NCBI GenBank assembly: GCA_940337035.1 | Contig: CALNHX010000270.1 | Location: 310,001 to 374,000, forward strand | Direction of reading: 5' to 3' | Origin: Agriotes lineatus | Taxonomy: Eukaryota; Arthropoda; Insecta; Coleoptera; Elateridae | Length of the DNA: 64,000 nt | Part shown: positions 13,101 to 28,086 of the stretch, piece by piece | Numbering within the stretch: position 1 is the first letter of the stretch | Layout of the letters: each line of letters starts with the position of its first letter | Notes under the pieces: generated by a model | Seen by the model: the letters and a program-made list of their open reading frames with translations, nothing else | The model's database searches: none | What the model was told of the DNA's origin: nothing | Made by a program: the position numbers and the translations under genes

Positions 13101-16100
13101 TAAAAGTGCAACTAAAATTAATAATAAGTACCCCAAAACCATCTCGCAGTGTCACCTACAGTATCTAAAATAGAAATAAACGTCATATTACCACTTACGA
13201 AGGCTTCTCGGCACGCTTAGGTATGTTTGAATATTAATCCAATCGAATGCAAAAATTCAATCATTTTCTATTCAAATAATTTGTTATTTTGTTTTTGTTA
13301 GGGAGCAAGTAGAGGGCCCAGAACGCCTATAAATATATTTAGCTGTGTATAATAACCTAACTGCAACCAAACCGCTAAAAGTGCAACTAAAATTAATAAT
13401 AAGTACCCCAAAACCATCTCGCAGTGTCACCTACTGTATCTAAAATAGAAATAAACGTCATATTACCACTTACGAAGGCTTCTCGGCACGCTTAGGTGTG
13501 TTTGAATATTAATCCAATCGAATGCAAAATTCAATCATTTTCTATTCAAATAATTTGTTATTTTGTTTTTGTTAGGGAGCAAGTAGAGGGCTTAGAACGC
13601 CTATAAATATATTTAACTGTGTATAATAACCTAACTGCAACCAAACCGCTAAAAGTGCAACTAAAATTAATAGTAAGTACCCCAAAACCATCTCGCAGTG
13701 TCACCTACAGTATCTAAAATAGAAATAAACGTCATATTACCACTTACGAAGGCTTCTCGGCACGCTTAGGTATGTTTGAATATTAATCCAATCGAATGCA
13801 AAATTCAATCATTTTCTATTCAAATAATTTGTTATTTTGTTTTTGTTAGGGAGCAAGTAGAGGGCTCAGAACGCCTATAAATATATTTAGCTGTGTATAA
13901 TAACCTAACTGCAACCAAACCGCTAAAAGTGCAACTAAAATTAATAATAAGTACCCCAAAACCATCTCGCAGTGTCACCTACTGTATCTAAAATAGAAAT
14001 AAACGTCATATTACCACTTACGAAGACTTCTAGGCACGCTTAGGTGTGTTTGAATATTAATCCAATCGAATGCAAAATTCAATCATTTTCTATTCAAATA
14101 ATTTGTTATTTTGTTTTTGTTAGGGAGCAAGTAGAGGGCTCAGAACGCCTATAAATATATTTAGCTGTGTATAATAACCTAACTGCAACCAAACCGCTAA
14201 AAGTGCAACTAAAATTAATAATAAGTACCCCAAAACCATCTCGCAGTGTCACCTACTGTATCTAAAATTGAAATAAACGTCATATTACCACTTACGAAGG
14301 CTTCTCGGCACGCTTAGGTGTGTTTGAATATTAATCCAATCGAATGCAAAATTCAATCATTTTCTATTCAAATAATTTGTTATTTTGTTTTTGTTAGGGA
14401 GCAAGTAGAGGGCTCAGAACGCCTATAAATATATTTAGCTGTGTATAATAACCTAACTGCAACCAAACCGCTAAAAGTGCAACTAAAATTAATAATAAGT
14501 ACCCCAAAACCATCTCGCAGTGTCACCTACAGTATCTAAAATAGAAATAAACGTCATATTACCACTTACGAAGGCTTCTCGGCACGCTTAGGTGTGTTTG
14601 AATATTAATCCAATCGAATGCAAAATTCAATCATTTTCTATTCAAATAATTTGTTATTTTGTTTTTGTTAGGGAGCAAGTAGAGGGCTCAGAACGCCTAT
14701 AAATATATTTAGCTGTGTATAATAACCTAACTGCAACCCAACCGCTAATAGTGCAACTAAAATTAATAATAAGTACCCCAAAACCATCTCGCAGTGTCAC
14801 CTACTGTATCTAAAATAAAAATAAACGTCATATTTACCACTTACGAAGGCTTCTCGGCACGCTTAGGTGTGTTTGAATATTAATCCAATCGAATGCAAGA
14901 TTCAATCATTTTCTATTCAAATAATTTGTTATTTTGTTTTTGTTAGGGAGCAACTAGAGGGCTCAGAACGCCTATAAATATATTTAGCTGTGTATAATAA
15001 CCTAACTGCAACCAAACCGCTAAAAGTGCAACTAAAATTAATAATAAGTACCACAAAACCATCTCGCAGTGTCACCTACAGTATCTAAAATAGAAATAAA
15101 CGTCATATTACTACTTACGAAGGCTTCTCGGCACGCTTAGGTGTGTTTGAATATTAATTCAATCGAATGCAAGATTCAATAATTTTCTATTCAAATAATT
15201 TGTTATTTTGTTTTTGTTAGGGAGCAAGTAGTGGGCTCAGAACGCCTATAAATATATTTAGCTGTGTATAATAACCTAACTGCAACCAAACCGCTAAAAG
15301 TGCAACTAAAATTAATAATAAGTACCCCAAAACCATCTCGCAGTGTCACCCACTGTATCTAAAATAGAAATAAACGTCATATTACCACTTACGAAGGCTT
15401 CTCGGCACGCTTAGGTGTGTTTGAATATTAATCCAATCGAATGCAAGATTCAATCATTTTCTATTCAAATAATTTGTTATTTTGTTTTTGTTAGGGAGCA
15501 AGTAGAGGGCTCAGAACGCCTATAAATATATATAGCTGTGTATAATAACCTAAGTGCAACCAAACCGCTAAAAGTGCAACTAAAATTAATAATAAGTACC
15601 CCAAAACCATCTCGCAGTGTCACCTACTGTATCTAAAATAGAAATAAACGTCATATTACCACTTACGAAGACTTCTAGGCACGCTTAGGTGTGTTTGAAT
15701 ATTAATCCAATCGAATGCAAAATTCAATCATTTTCTATTCAAATAATTTGTTATTTTGTTTTTGTTAGGGAGCAAGTAGAGGGCTCAGAACGCCTATAAA
15801 TATATTTAACTGTGTATAATAACCTAACTGCAACCAAACCGCTAAAAGTGCAACTAAAATTAATAGTAAGTACCCCAAAACCATCTCGCAGTGTCACCTA
15901 CAGTATCTAAAATAGAAATAAACGTCATATTACCACTTACGAAGGCTTCTCGGCACGCTTAGGTATGTTTGAATATTAATCCAATCGAATGCAAAATTCA
16001 ATCATTTTCTATTCAAATAATTTGTTATTTTGTTTTTGTTAGGGAGCAAGTAGAGGGCTCAGAACGCCTATAAATATATTTAGCTGTGTATAATAACCTA

Positions 16101-19100
16101 ACTGCAACCAAACCGCTAAAAGTGCAACTAAAATTAATAATAAGTACCCCAAAACCATCTCGCAGTGTCACCTACTGTATCTAAAATTGAAATAAACGTC
16201 ATATTACCACTTACGAAGGCTTCTCGGCACGCTTAGGTGTGTTTGAATATTAATCCAATCGAATGCAAAATTCAATCATTTTCTATTCAATCAATTTGTT
16301 ATTTTGTTTTTGTTAGGGAGCAAGTAGAGGGCTCAGAACGCCTATAAATATATTTAGCTGTGTATAATAACCTAACTGCAACCAAACCGCTAAAAGTGCA
16401 ACTAAAATTAATAATAAGTACCCCAAAACCATCTCGCAGTGTCACCTACAGTATCTAAAATAGAAATAAACGTCATATTACCACTTACGAAGGCTTCTCG
16501 GCACGCTTAGGTGTGTTTGAATATTAATCCAATCGAATGCAAGATTCAATAATTTTCTATTCAAATAATTTGTTATTTTGTTTTTGTTAGGGAGCAAGTA
16601 GTGGGCTCAGAACGCCTATAAATATATTTAGCTGTGTATAATAACCTAACTGCAACCAAACCGCTAAAAGTGCAACTAAAATTAATAATAAGTACCCCAA
16701 AACCATCTCGCAGTGTCACCCACTGTATCTAAAATAGAAATAAACGTCATATTACCACTTACGAAGGCTTCTCGGCACGCTTAGGTGTGTTTGAATATTA
16801 ATCCAATCGAATGCAAAATTTAATCATTTTCTATTCAAATAATTTCTTATTTTGTTTGTGTTAGGGAGCAAGTAGAGGGCTCAGAACGCCTATAAATATA
16901 TTTAGCTGTGTATAATAACCTAACTGCAACCAAACCGCTAAAAGTGCAACTAAAATTAATAATAAGTACCCCAAAACCATCTCGCAGTGTCACCTACTGT
17001 ATCTAAAATAGAAATAAACGTCATATTACCACTTACGAAGGCTTCTCGGCACGCTTAGGTGTGTTTGAATATTAATCCAATCGAATGCAAGATTCAATCA
17101 TTTTCTATTCAAATAATTTGTTATTTTGTTTTTGTTAGGGAGCAACTAGTGGGCTCAGAACGCCTATAAATATATTTAGCTGTGTATAATAACCTAACTG
17201 CAACCAAACCGCTAAAAGTGCAACTAAAATTAATAATAAGTACCCCAAAACCATCTCGCAGTGTCACCTACAGTATCTAAAATAGAAATAAACGTCATAT
17301 TACCACTTACGAAGGCTTCTCGGCACGCTTAGGTGTGTTTGAATATTAATCCAATCGAATGCAAGATTCAATAATTTTCTATTCAAATAATTTATTTTGT
17401 TTTTGTTAGGGAGCAAGTAGTGGGCTCAGAACGCCTATAAATATATTTAGCTGTGTATAATAACCTAACTGCAACCAAACCGCTAAAAGTGCAACTAAAA
17501 TTAATAATAAGTACCCCAAAACCATCTCGCAGTGTCACCTACTGTATCTAAAATAGAAATAAACGTCATATTACCACTTACGAAGGCTTCTCGGCACGCT
17601 TAGGTGTGTTTGAATATTAATCCAATCGAATGCAAGATTCAATCATTTTCTATTCAAATAATTTGTTATTTTGTTTTTGTTAGGGAGCAAGTAGAGGGCT
17701 CAGAACGCCTATAAATATATATAGCTGTGTATAATAACCTAAGTGCAACCAAACCGCTAAAAGTGCAACTAAAATTAATAATAAGTACCCCAAAACCATC
17801 TCGCAGTGTCACCTACTGTATCTAAAATAGAAATAAACGTCATATTACCACTTACGAAGACTTCTAGGCACGCTTAGGTGTGTTTGAATATTAATCCAAT
17901 CGAATGCAAAATTCAATCATTTTCTATTCAAATAATTTGTTATTTTGTTTTTGTTAGGGAGCAAGTAGAGGGCTCAGAACGCCTATAAATATATTTAGCT
18001 GTGTATAATAACCTAACTGCAACCAAACCGCTAAAAGTGCAACTAAAATTAATAATAAGTACCCCAAAACCATCTCGCAGTGTCACCTACTGTATCTAAA
18101 ATAGAAATAATCGTCATATTACCACTTACGAAGGCTTCTCGGCACGCTTAGTGTGTTTGAATATTAATCCAATCGAATGCAAGATTCAATCATTTTCTAT
18201 TCAAATAATTTGTTATTTTGTTGTTGTTAGGGAGCAAGTAGAGGGCTCAGAACGCCTATAAATATATATAGCTGTGTATAATAACCTAAGTGCAACCAAA
18301 CCGCTAAAAGTGCAACTAAAATTAATAATAAGTACCCCAAAACCCTCTCGCAGTGTCACCTACTGTATCTAAAATAGAAATAAACGTCATATTACCACTT
18401 ACGAAGACTTCTAGGCACGCTTAGGTGTGTTTGAATATTAATGCAATCGAATGCAAAATTCAATCATTTTCTATTCAAATAATTTGTTATTTTGTTTTTG
18501 TTAGGGAGCAAGTAGTGGGCTCAGAACGCCTATAAATATATTTAGCTGTGTATAATAACCTAACTGCAACCAAACCGCTAAAAGTGCAACTAAAATTAAT
18601 AATAAGTACCCCAAAACCATCTCGCAGTGTCACCCACTGTATCTAAAATAGAAATAAACATCATATTACCACTTAGGCTTCTCGGCACGCTTAGGTGTGT
18701 TTGAATATTAATCCAATCGAATGCAAGATTCAATAATTTTCTATTCAAATAATTTGTTATTTTGTTTTTGTTAGGGAGCAAGTAGTGGGCTCAGAACGCC
18801 TATAAATATATTTAGCTGTGTATAATAACCTAACTGCAACCAAACCGCTAAAAGTGCAACTAAAATTAATAATAAGTACCCCAAAACCATCTCGCAGTGT
18901 CACCCACTGTATCTAAAATAGAAATAAACGTCATATTACCACTTACGAAGGCTTCTCGGCACGCTTAGGTGTGTTTGAATATTAATCCAATCGAATGCAA
19001 GATTCAATAATTTTCTATTCAAATAATTTGTTATTTTGTTTTTGTTAGGGAGCAAGTAGTGGGCTCAGAACGCCTATAAATATATTTAGCTGTGTATAAT

Positions 19101-20529
19101 AACCTAACTGCAACCAAACCGCTAAAAGTGCAACTAAAATTAATAATAAGTACCCCAAAACCATCTCGCAGTGTCACCCACTGTATCTAAAATAGAAATA
19201 AACGTCATATTACCACTTACGAAGGCTTCTCGGCACGCTTAGGTGTGTTTGAATATTAATCCAATCGAATGCAAGATTCAATCATTTTCTATTCAAATAA
19301 TTTGTTATTTTGTTTTTGTTAGGGAGCAAGTAGTGGGCTCAGAACGCCTATAAATATATTTAGCTGTGTATAATAACCTAACTGCAACCAAACCGCTAAA
19401 AGTGCAACTAAAATTAATAATAAGTACCCCAAAACCATCTCGCAGTGTCACCTACTGTATCTTAAATAGAAATAAACGTCATATTACCACTTACGAAGAC
19501 TTCTAGGCTCGCTTAGGTGTGTTTGAATATTAATCCAATCGAATGCAAGATTCAATCATTTTCTATTCAAATAATTTGTTATTTTGTTTTTGTTAGGGAG
19601 CAAGTAGAGGGCTCAGAACGCCTATAAATATATATAGCTGTGTATAATAACCTAAGTGCAACCAAACCGCTAAAAGTGCAACTAAAATTAATAATAAGTA
19701 CCCCAAAACCATCTCGCAGTGTCACCTACTGTATCTAAAATAGAAATAAACGTCATATTACCACTTACGAAGGCTTCTCGGCACGCTTAGGTGTGTTTGA
19801 ATATTAATCTAATCGAATGCAAAATTCAATCATTTTCTATTCAAATAATTTGTTATTTTGTTTTTGTTAGGGAGCAAGTAGAGGGCTCAGAACGCCTATA
19901 AATATATTTAGCTGTGTATAATAACCTAACTACCAACCAAACCGCTAAAAGTGCAACTAAAATTAATAATAAGTACCCCAAAACCATCTCGCAGTGTCAC
20001 CTACTGTATCTTAAATAGAAATAAACGTCATATTACCACTTACGAAGACTTCTAGGCACGCTTAGGTGTGTTTGAATATTAATCCAATCGAATGCAAAAT
20101 TCAATCATTTTCTATTGAAATAATTTGTTATTTTGTTTTTGTTAGGGAGCAAGTAGAGGGCTCAGAACGCCTATAAATATATTTAGCTGTGTATAATAAC
20201 CTAACTGCAACCAAACCGCTAAAAGTGCAACTAAAATTAATAATAAGTACCCCAAAACCATCTCGCAGTGTCACCTACTGTATCTAAAATAGAAATAAAC
20301 GTCATATTACCACTTACGAAGGCTTCTCGGCACGCTTAGGTGTGTTTGAATATTAATCCAATCGAATGCAAAATTCAATCATTTTCTATTCAAATAATTT
20401 GTTATTTTGTTTTTGTTAGGGAGCAAGTAGAGGGCTCAGAACGCCTATAAATATATTTAGCTGTGTATAATAACCTAACTGCAACCAAACCGCTAAAAGT
20501 GCAACTAAAATTAATAATAAGTACCCGAA
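10125..20529 (+). repeat. Heterogeneous satellite zone without a long regular unit
   Basis: About 38 monomers of the same satellite in mixed order. Frequent marks are CCTACAGTATC, AATAGTAAG, GGTATGTTTG, CACCCACTG, GCAAGATTCAATAATT and AGTAGTGGG. Type C-like (GACTTCTAGG) and D-like (AAAATTGAAAT) monomers recur, e.g. near 13950/14223 and 15594/16142, suggesting older, scrambled versions of the left-hand unit. Small private deletions are seen: CTTCTCGCGCTT near 12661, TAATTTATTTTG near 17390, and a 4-base loss giving CCACTTAGGC near 18669. No gene or foreign insert is visible. Confidence 0.85.
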
Positions 20530-23500
20530 AACCATCTCGCAGTGTCACCTACTGTATCTAAAATAAAAATAAACGTCATATTACCACTTACGAAGGCTTC
20601 TCGGCACGCTTAGGTGTGTTTGAATATTAATCCAATCGAATGCAAAATTTAATCATTTTCTATTCAAATAATTTCTTATTTTGTTTTTGTTAGGGAGCAA
20701 GTAGAGGGCTCAGAACGCCTATAAATATATTTAGCTGTGTATAATAACCTAACTGCAACCAAACCGCTAAAAGTGCAACTAAAATTAATAATAAGTACCC
20801 GAAAACCATCTCGCAGTGTCACCTACTGTATCTAAAATAGAAATAAACGTCATATTACCACTTACGAAGGCTTCTCGGCACGCTTAGGTGTGTTTGAATA
20901 TTAATCCAATCGAATGCAAAATTCAATCATTTTCTATTCAAATAATTTGTTATTTTGTTTTTGTTAGGGAGCAAGTAGAGGGCTCAGAACGCCTATAAAT
21001 ATATTTAGCTGTGTATAATAACCTAACTGCAACCAAACCGCTAAAAGTGCAACTAAAATTAATAATAAGTACCCGAAAACCATCTCGCAGTGTCACCTAC
21101 TGTATCTAAAATAGAAATAAACGTCACATTACCACTTACGAAGGCTTCTCGGCACGCTTAGGTGTGTTTGAATATTAATCCAATCGAATGCAAAATTTAA
21201 TCATTTTCTATTCAAATAATTTCTTATTTTGTTTTTGTTAGGGAGCAAGTAGAGGGCTCAGAACGCCTATAAATATATTTAGCTGTGTATAATAACCTAA
21301 CTGCAACCAAACCGCTAAAAGTGCAACTAAAATTAATAATAAGTACCCCAAAACCATCTCGCAGTGTCACCTACTGTATCTAAAATAGAAATAAACGTCA
21401 TATTACCACTTACGAAGGCTTCTCGGCACGCTTAGGTGTGTTTGAATATTAATCCAATCGAATGCAAAATTCAATCATTTTCTATTCAAATAATTTGTTA
21501 TTTTGTTTTTGTTAGGGAGCAAGTAGAGGGCTCAGAACGCCTATAAATATATTTAGCTGTGTATAATAACCTAACTACCAACCAAACCGCTAAAAGTGCA
21601 ACTAAAATTAATAATAAGTACCCCAAAACCATCTCGCAGTGTCACCTACTGTATCTTAAATAGAAATAAACGTCATATTACCACTTACGAAGGCTTCTCG
21701 GCACGCTTAGGTGTGTTTGAATATTAATCCAATCGAATGCAAAATTCAATCATTTTCTATTCAAATAATTTGTTATTTTGTTTTTGTTAGGGAGCAAGTA
21801 GAGGGCTCAGAACGCCTATAAATATATTTAGCTGTGTATAATAACCTAACTACCAACCAAACCGCTAAAAGTGCAACTAAAATTAATAATAAGTACCCCA
21901 AAACCATCTCGCAGTGTCACCTACTGTATCTAAAATAGAAATAAACGTCATATTACCACTTACGAAGGCTTCTCGGCACGCTTAGGTGTGTTTGAATATT
22001 AATCCAATCGAATGCAAAATTCAATCATTTTCTATTCAAATAATTTGTTATTTTGTTTTTGTTAGGGAGCAAGTAGAGGGCTCAGAACGCCTATAAATAT
22101 ATTTAGCTGTGTATAATAACCTAACTACCAACCAAACCGCTAAAAGTGCAACTAAAATTAATAATAAGTACCCCAAAACCATCTCGCAGTGTCACCTACT
22201 GTATCTAAAATAGAAATAAACGTCATATTACCACTTACGAAGGCTTCTCGGCACGCTTAGGTGTGTTTGAATATTAATCCAATCGAATGCAAAATTCAAT
22301 CATTTTCTATTCAAATAATTTGTTATTTTGTTTTTGTTAGGGAGCAAGTAGAGGGCTCAGAACGCCTATAAATATATTTAGCTGTGTATAATAACCTAAC
22401 TGCAACCAAACCGCTAAAAGTGCAACAAAAATTAATAATAAGTACCCGAAAACCATCTCGCAGTGTCACCTACTGTATCTAAAATAGAAATAAACGTCAT
22501 ATTACCACTTACGAAGGCTTCTCGGCACGCTTAGGTGTGTTTGAATATTAATCCAATCGAATGCAAAATTTAATCATTTTCTATTCAAATAATTTCTTAT
22601 TTTGTTTTTGTTAGGGAGCAAGTAGAGGGCTCAGAACGCCTATAAATATATTTAGCTGTGTATAATAACCTAACTGCAACCAAACCGCTAAAAGTGCAAC
22701 TAAAATTAATAATAAGTACCCCAAAACCATCTCGCAGTGTCACCTACTGTATCTAAAATAGAAATAAACGTCATATTACCACTTACGAAGGCTTCTCGGC
22801 ACGCTTAGGTGTGTTTGAATATTAATCCAATCGAATGCAAAATTCAATCATTTTCTATTCAAATAATTTGTTATTTTGTTTTTGTTAGGGAGCAAGTAGA
22901 GGGCTCAGAACGCCTATAAATATATTTAGCTGTGTATAATAACCTAACTGCAACCAAACCGCTAAAAGTGCAACTAAAATTAATAATAAGTACCCGAAAA
23001 CCATCTCGCAGTGTCACCTACTGTATCTAAAATAAAAATAAACGTCATATTACCACTTACGAAGGCTTCTCGGCACGCTTAGGTGTGTTTGAATATTAAT
23101 CCAATCGAATGCAAAATTTAATCATTTTCTATTCAAATAATTTCTTATTTTGTTTTTGTTAGGGAGCAAGTAGAGGGCTCAGAACGCCTATAAATATATT
23201 TAGCTGTGTATAATAACCTAACTGCAACCAAACCGCTAAAAGTGCAACTAAAATTAATAATAAGTACCCGAAAACCATCTCGCAGTGTCACCTACTGTAT
23301 CTAAAATAGAAATAAACGTCATATTACCACTTACGACGGCTTCTCGGCACGCTTAGGTGTGTTTGAATATTAATCCAATCGAATGCAAAATTTAATCATT
23401 TTCTATTCAAATAATTTCTTATTTTGTTTTTGTTAGGGAGCAAGTAGAGGGCTCAGAACGCCTATAAATATATTTAGCTGTGTATAATAACCTAACTGCA

Positions 23501-25738
23501 ACCAAACCGCTAAAAGTGCAACTAAAATTAATAATAAGTACCCGAAAACCATCTCGCAGTGTCACCTACTGTATCTAAAATAAAAATAAACGTCATATTA
23601 CCACTTACGAAGGCTTCTCGGCACGCTTAGGTGTGTTTGAATATTAATCCAATCGAATGCAAAATTTAATCATTTTCTATTCAAATAATTTCTTATTTTG
23701 TTTTTGTTAGGGAGCAAGTAGAGGGCTCAGAACGCCTATAAATATATTTAGCTGTGTATAATAACCTAACTGCAACCAAACCGCTAAAAGTGCAACTAAA
23801 ATTAATAATAAGTACCCGAAAACCATCTCGCAGTGTCACCTACTGTATCTAAAATAAAAATAAACGTCATATTACCACTTACGAAGGCTTCTCGGCACGC
23901 TTAGGTGTGTTTGAATATTAATCCAATCGAATGCAAAATTTAATCATTTTCTATTCAAATAATTTCTTATTTTGTTTTTGTTAGGGAGCAAGTAGAGGGC
24001 TCAGAACGCCTATAAATATATTTAGCTGTGTATAATAACCTAACTGCAACCAAACCGCTAAAAGTGCAACTAAAATTAATAATAAGTACCCGAAAACCAT
24101 CTCGCAGTGTCACCTACTGTATCTAAAATAGAAATAAACGTCATATTACCACTTACGAAGGCTTCTCGGCACGCTTAGGTGTGTTTGAATATTAATCCAA
24201 TCGAATGCAAAATTTAATCATTTTCTATTCAAATAATTTCTTATTTTGTTTTTGTTAGGGAGCAAGTAGAGGGCTCAGAACGCCTATAAATATATTTAGC
24301 TGTGTATAATAACCTAACTGCAACCAAACCGCTAAAAGTGCAACTAAAATTAATAATAAGTACCCGAAAACCATCTCGCAGTGTCACCTACTGTATCTAA
24401 AATAAAAATAAACGTCATATTACCACTTACGAAGGCTTCTCGGCACGCTTAGGTGTGTTTGAATATTAATCCAATCGAATGCAAAATTTAATCATTTTCT
24501 ATTCAAATAATTTCTTATTTTGTTTTTGTTAGGGAGCAAGTAGAGGGCTCAGAACGCCTATAAATATATTTAGCTGTGTATAATAACCTAACTGCAACCA
24601 AACCGCTAAAAGTGCAACTAAAATTAATAATAAGTACCCCAAAACCATCTCGCAGTGTCACCTACTGTATCTAAAATAGAAATAAACGTCATATTACCAC
24701 TTACGAAGGCTTCTCGGCACGCTTAGGTGTGTTTGAATATTAATCCAATCGAATGCAAAATTCAATCATTTTCTATTCAAATAATTTGTTATTTTGTTTT
24801 TGTTAGGGAGCAAGTAGAGGGCTCAGAACGCCTATAAATATATTTAGCTGTGTATAATAACCTAACTGCAACCAAACCGCTAAAAGTGCAACTAAAATTA
24901 ATAATAAGTACCCGAAAACCATCTCGCAGTGTCACCTACTGTATCTAAAATAAAAATAAACGTCATATTACCACTTACGAAGGCTTCTCGGCACGCTTAG
25001 GTGTGTTTGAATATTAATCCAATCGAATGCAAAATTTAATCATTTTCTATTCAAATAATTTCTTATTTTGTTTTTGTTAGGGAGCAAGTAGAGGGCTCAG
25101 AACGCCTATAAATATATTTAGCTGTGTATAATAACCTAACTGCAACCAAACCGCTAAAAGTGCAACTAAAATTAATAATAAGTACCCGAAAACCATCTCG
25201 CAGTGTCACCTACTGTATCTAAAATAGAAATAAACGTCATATTACCACTTACGAAGGCTTCTCGGCACGCTTAGGTGTGTTTGAATATTAATCCAATCGA
25301 ATGCAAAATTCAATCATTTTCTATTCAAATAATTTGTTATTTTGTTTTTGTTAGGGAGCAAGTAGAGGGCTCAGAACGCCTATAAATATATTTAGCTGTG
25401 TATAATAACCTAACTGCAACCAAACCGCTAAAAGTGCAACTAAAATTAATAATAAGTACCCGAAAACCATCTCGCAGTGTCACCTACTGTATCTAAAATA
25501 GAAATAAACGTCATATTACCACTTACGAAGGCTTCTCGGCACGCTTAGGTGTGTTTGAATATTAATCCAATCGAATGCAAAATTTAATCATTTTCTATTC
25601 AAATAATTTCTTATTTTGTTTTTGTTAGGGAGCAAGTAGAGGGCTCAGAACGCCTATAAATATATTTAGCTGTGTATAATAACCTAACTGCAACCAAACC
25701 GCTAAAAGTGCAACTAAAATTAATAATAAGTACCCCAA
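20530..25738 (+). repeat. Expanded sub-family marked ACCCGAAAACC / TTTCTTATTTTG
   Basis: Nineteen monomers, most joined by ACCCGAAAACC instead of ACCCCAAAACC. Many also share AAAATTTAATC and AATTTCTTATTTTG, and several share AAAATAAAAATAAAC. These four marks travel together in the most similar copies, e.g. the run at 23,000-24,640. Interspersed monomers near 21340-22440 carry ACCAACCAAACC. Neighbouring copies are almost identical, which fits recent local amplification by one- or two-monomer steps. Confidence 0.85.
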
Positions 25739-27110
25739 AACCATCTCGCAGTGTCACCTACTGTATCTAAAATAGAAATAAACGTCATATTACCACTTAC
25801 TAAGGCTTCTCGGCACGCTTAGGTGTGTTTGAATATTAATCCAATCGAATGCAAAATTCAATCATTTTCTATTCAAATAATTTGTTATTTTGTTTTTGTT
25901 AGGGAGCAAGTAGAGGGCTCAGAACGCCTATAAATATATTTAGCTGTGTATAATAACCTAACTACCAACCAAACCGCTAAAAGTGCAACTAAAATTAATA
26001 ATAAGTACCCCAAAACCATCTCGCAGTGTCACCTACTGTATCTTAAATAGAAATAAACGTCATATTACCACTTACGAAGGCTTCTCGGCACGCTTAGGTG
26101 TGTTTGAATATTAATCCAATCGAATGCAAAATTCAATCATTTTCTATTCAAATAATTTGTTATTTTGTTTTTGTTAGGGAGCAAGTAGAGGGCTCAGAAC
26201 GCCTATAAATATATTTAGCTGTGTATAATAACCTAACTACCAACCAAACCGCTAAAAGTGCAACTAAAATTAATATAAGTACCCCAAAACCATCTCGCAG
26301 TGTCACCTACTGTATCTAAAATAGAAATAAACGTCATATTACCACTTACGAAGGCTTCTCGGCACGCTTAGGTGTGTTTGAATATTAATCCAACCGAATG
26401 CAAAATTCAATCATTTTCTATTCAAATAATTTGTTATTTTGTTTTTTTTAGGGAGCAAGTGGAGGGCTCAGAACGCCTATAAATATATTTAGCTGTGTAT
26501 AATAACCTAACTGCAACCAAACCGCTAAAAGTGCAACTAAAATTAATAATAAGTACCCCAAAACCATCTCGCAGTGTCACCTACTGTATCTAAAATAGAA
26601 ATAAACGTCATATTACCACTTACGAAGGCTTCTCGGCACGCTTAGGTGTGTTTGAATATTAATCCAATCGAATGCAAGATTCAATCATTTTCTATTCAAA
26701 TAATTTGTTATTTTGGTTTTGTTAGGGAGCAAGTAGAGGGCTCAGAACGCCTATAAATATATTTAGCTGTGTATAATTACCTAACTGCGACCAAACCGCT
26801 AAAAGTGCAACTAAAATTAATAATAAGTACCCCAAAACCATCTCGCAGTGTCACCTACTGTATCTAAAATAGAAATAAACGTCATATTACCACTTACGAA
26901 GGCTTCTCGGCACGCTTAGGTGTGTTTGAATATTAATCCAATCGAATGCAAAATTCAATCATTTTCTATTCAAATAATTTGTTATTTTGTTTTTGTTAGG
27001 GAGCAAGTAGAGGGCTCAGAACGCCTATAAATATATTTAGCTGTGTATAATAACCTAACTACCAACCAAACCGCTAAAAGTGCAACTAAAATTAATAATA
27101 AGTACCCCAA

Positions 27111-28086
27111 AACCATCTCGCAGTGTCACCTACTGTATCTAAAATAGAAATAAACGTCATATTACCACTTACGAAGACTTCTAGGCACGCTTAGGTGTGT
27201 TTGAATATTAATCCAATCGAATGCAAAATTCAATCATTTTCTATTCAAATAATTTGTTATTTTGTTTTTGTTAGGGAGCAAGTAGAGGGCTCAGAACGCC
27301 TATAAATATATTTAGCTGTGTATAATAACCTAACTGCAACGAAACCGCTAAAAGTGCAACTAAAATTAATAATAAGTACCCCAAAACCATCTCGCAGTGT
27401 CACCTACTGTATCTAAAATAGAAATAAACGTCATATTACCACTTACGAAGGCTTCTCGGCACGCTTAGGTGTGTTTGAATATTAATCCAATCGAATGCAA
27501 AATTCAATCATTTTCTATTCAAATAATTTGTTATTTTGTTTTTGTTAGGGAGCAAGTAGAGGGCTCAGAACGCCTATAAATATATTTAGCTGTGTATAAT
27601 AACCTAACTACCAACCAAACCGCTAAAAGTGCAACTAAAATTAATAATAAGTACCCCAAAACCATCTCGCAGTGTCACCTACTGTATCTTAAATAGAAAT
27701 AAACGTCATATTACCACTTACGAAAACTTCTAGGCACGCTTAGGTGTGTTTGAATATTAATCCAATCGAATGCAAAATTCAGTCATTTTCTATTCAAATA
27801 ATTTGTTATTTTGTTTTTGTTAGGGAGCAAGTAGAGGGCTCAGAACGCCTATAAATATATTTAGCTGTGTATAATAACCTAACTGCAACCAAACCGCTAA
27901 AAGTACAACTAAAATTAATAATAAGTACCCGAAAACCATCTCGCAGTGTCACCTACTGTATCTAAAATAGAAATAAACGTCATATTACCACTTACGAAGA
28001 CTTCTCCGCACGCTTAGTGTGTTTGAATATTAATCCAATCGAATGCAAAATTCAATCATTTTCTATTCAAATAATTTGTTATTTTG
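27111..28086 (+). repeat. Displaced duplication, left copy (4111 bp apart)
   Basis: Four monomers share a string of rare marks with 31222-32197 at a constant offset of 4111 bp: CTGCAACGAAACC (G at 27341 and 31452), CGAAAACTTC (27721 and 31832), AAAGTACAAC and CTTCTCCGCACG. The match ends in the fourth monomer, where this copy reads TTTTGTTTTTG and the other TTTTGGTTTTG. Confidence 0.85.

Noticed and set aside
18596..18781. 61-codon minus-strand open frame
   Set aside because: Created by a private 4-base deletion near 18669 and other variants in one monomer; no sign of a real protein.
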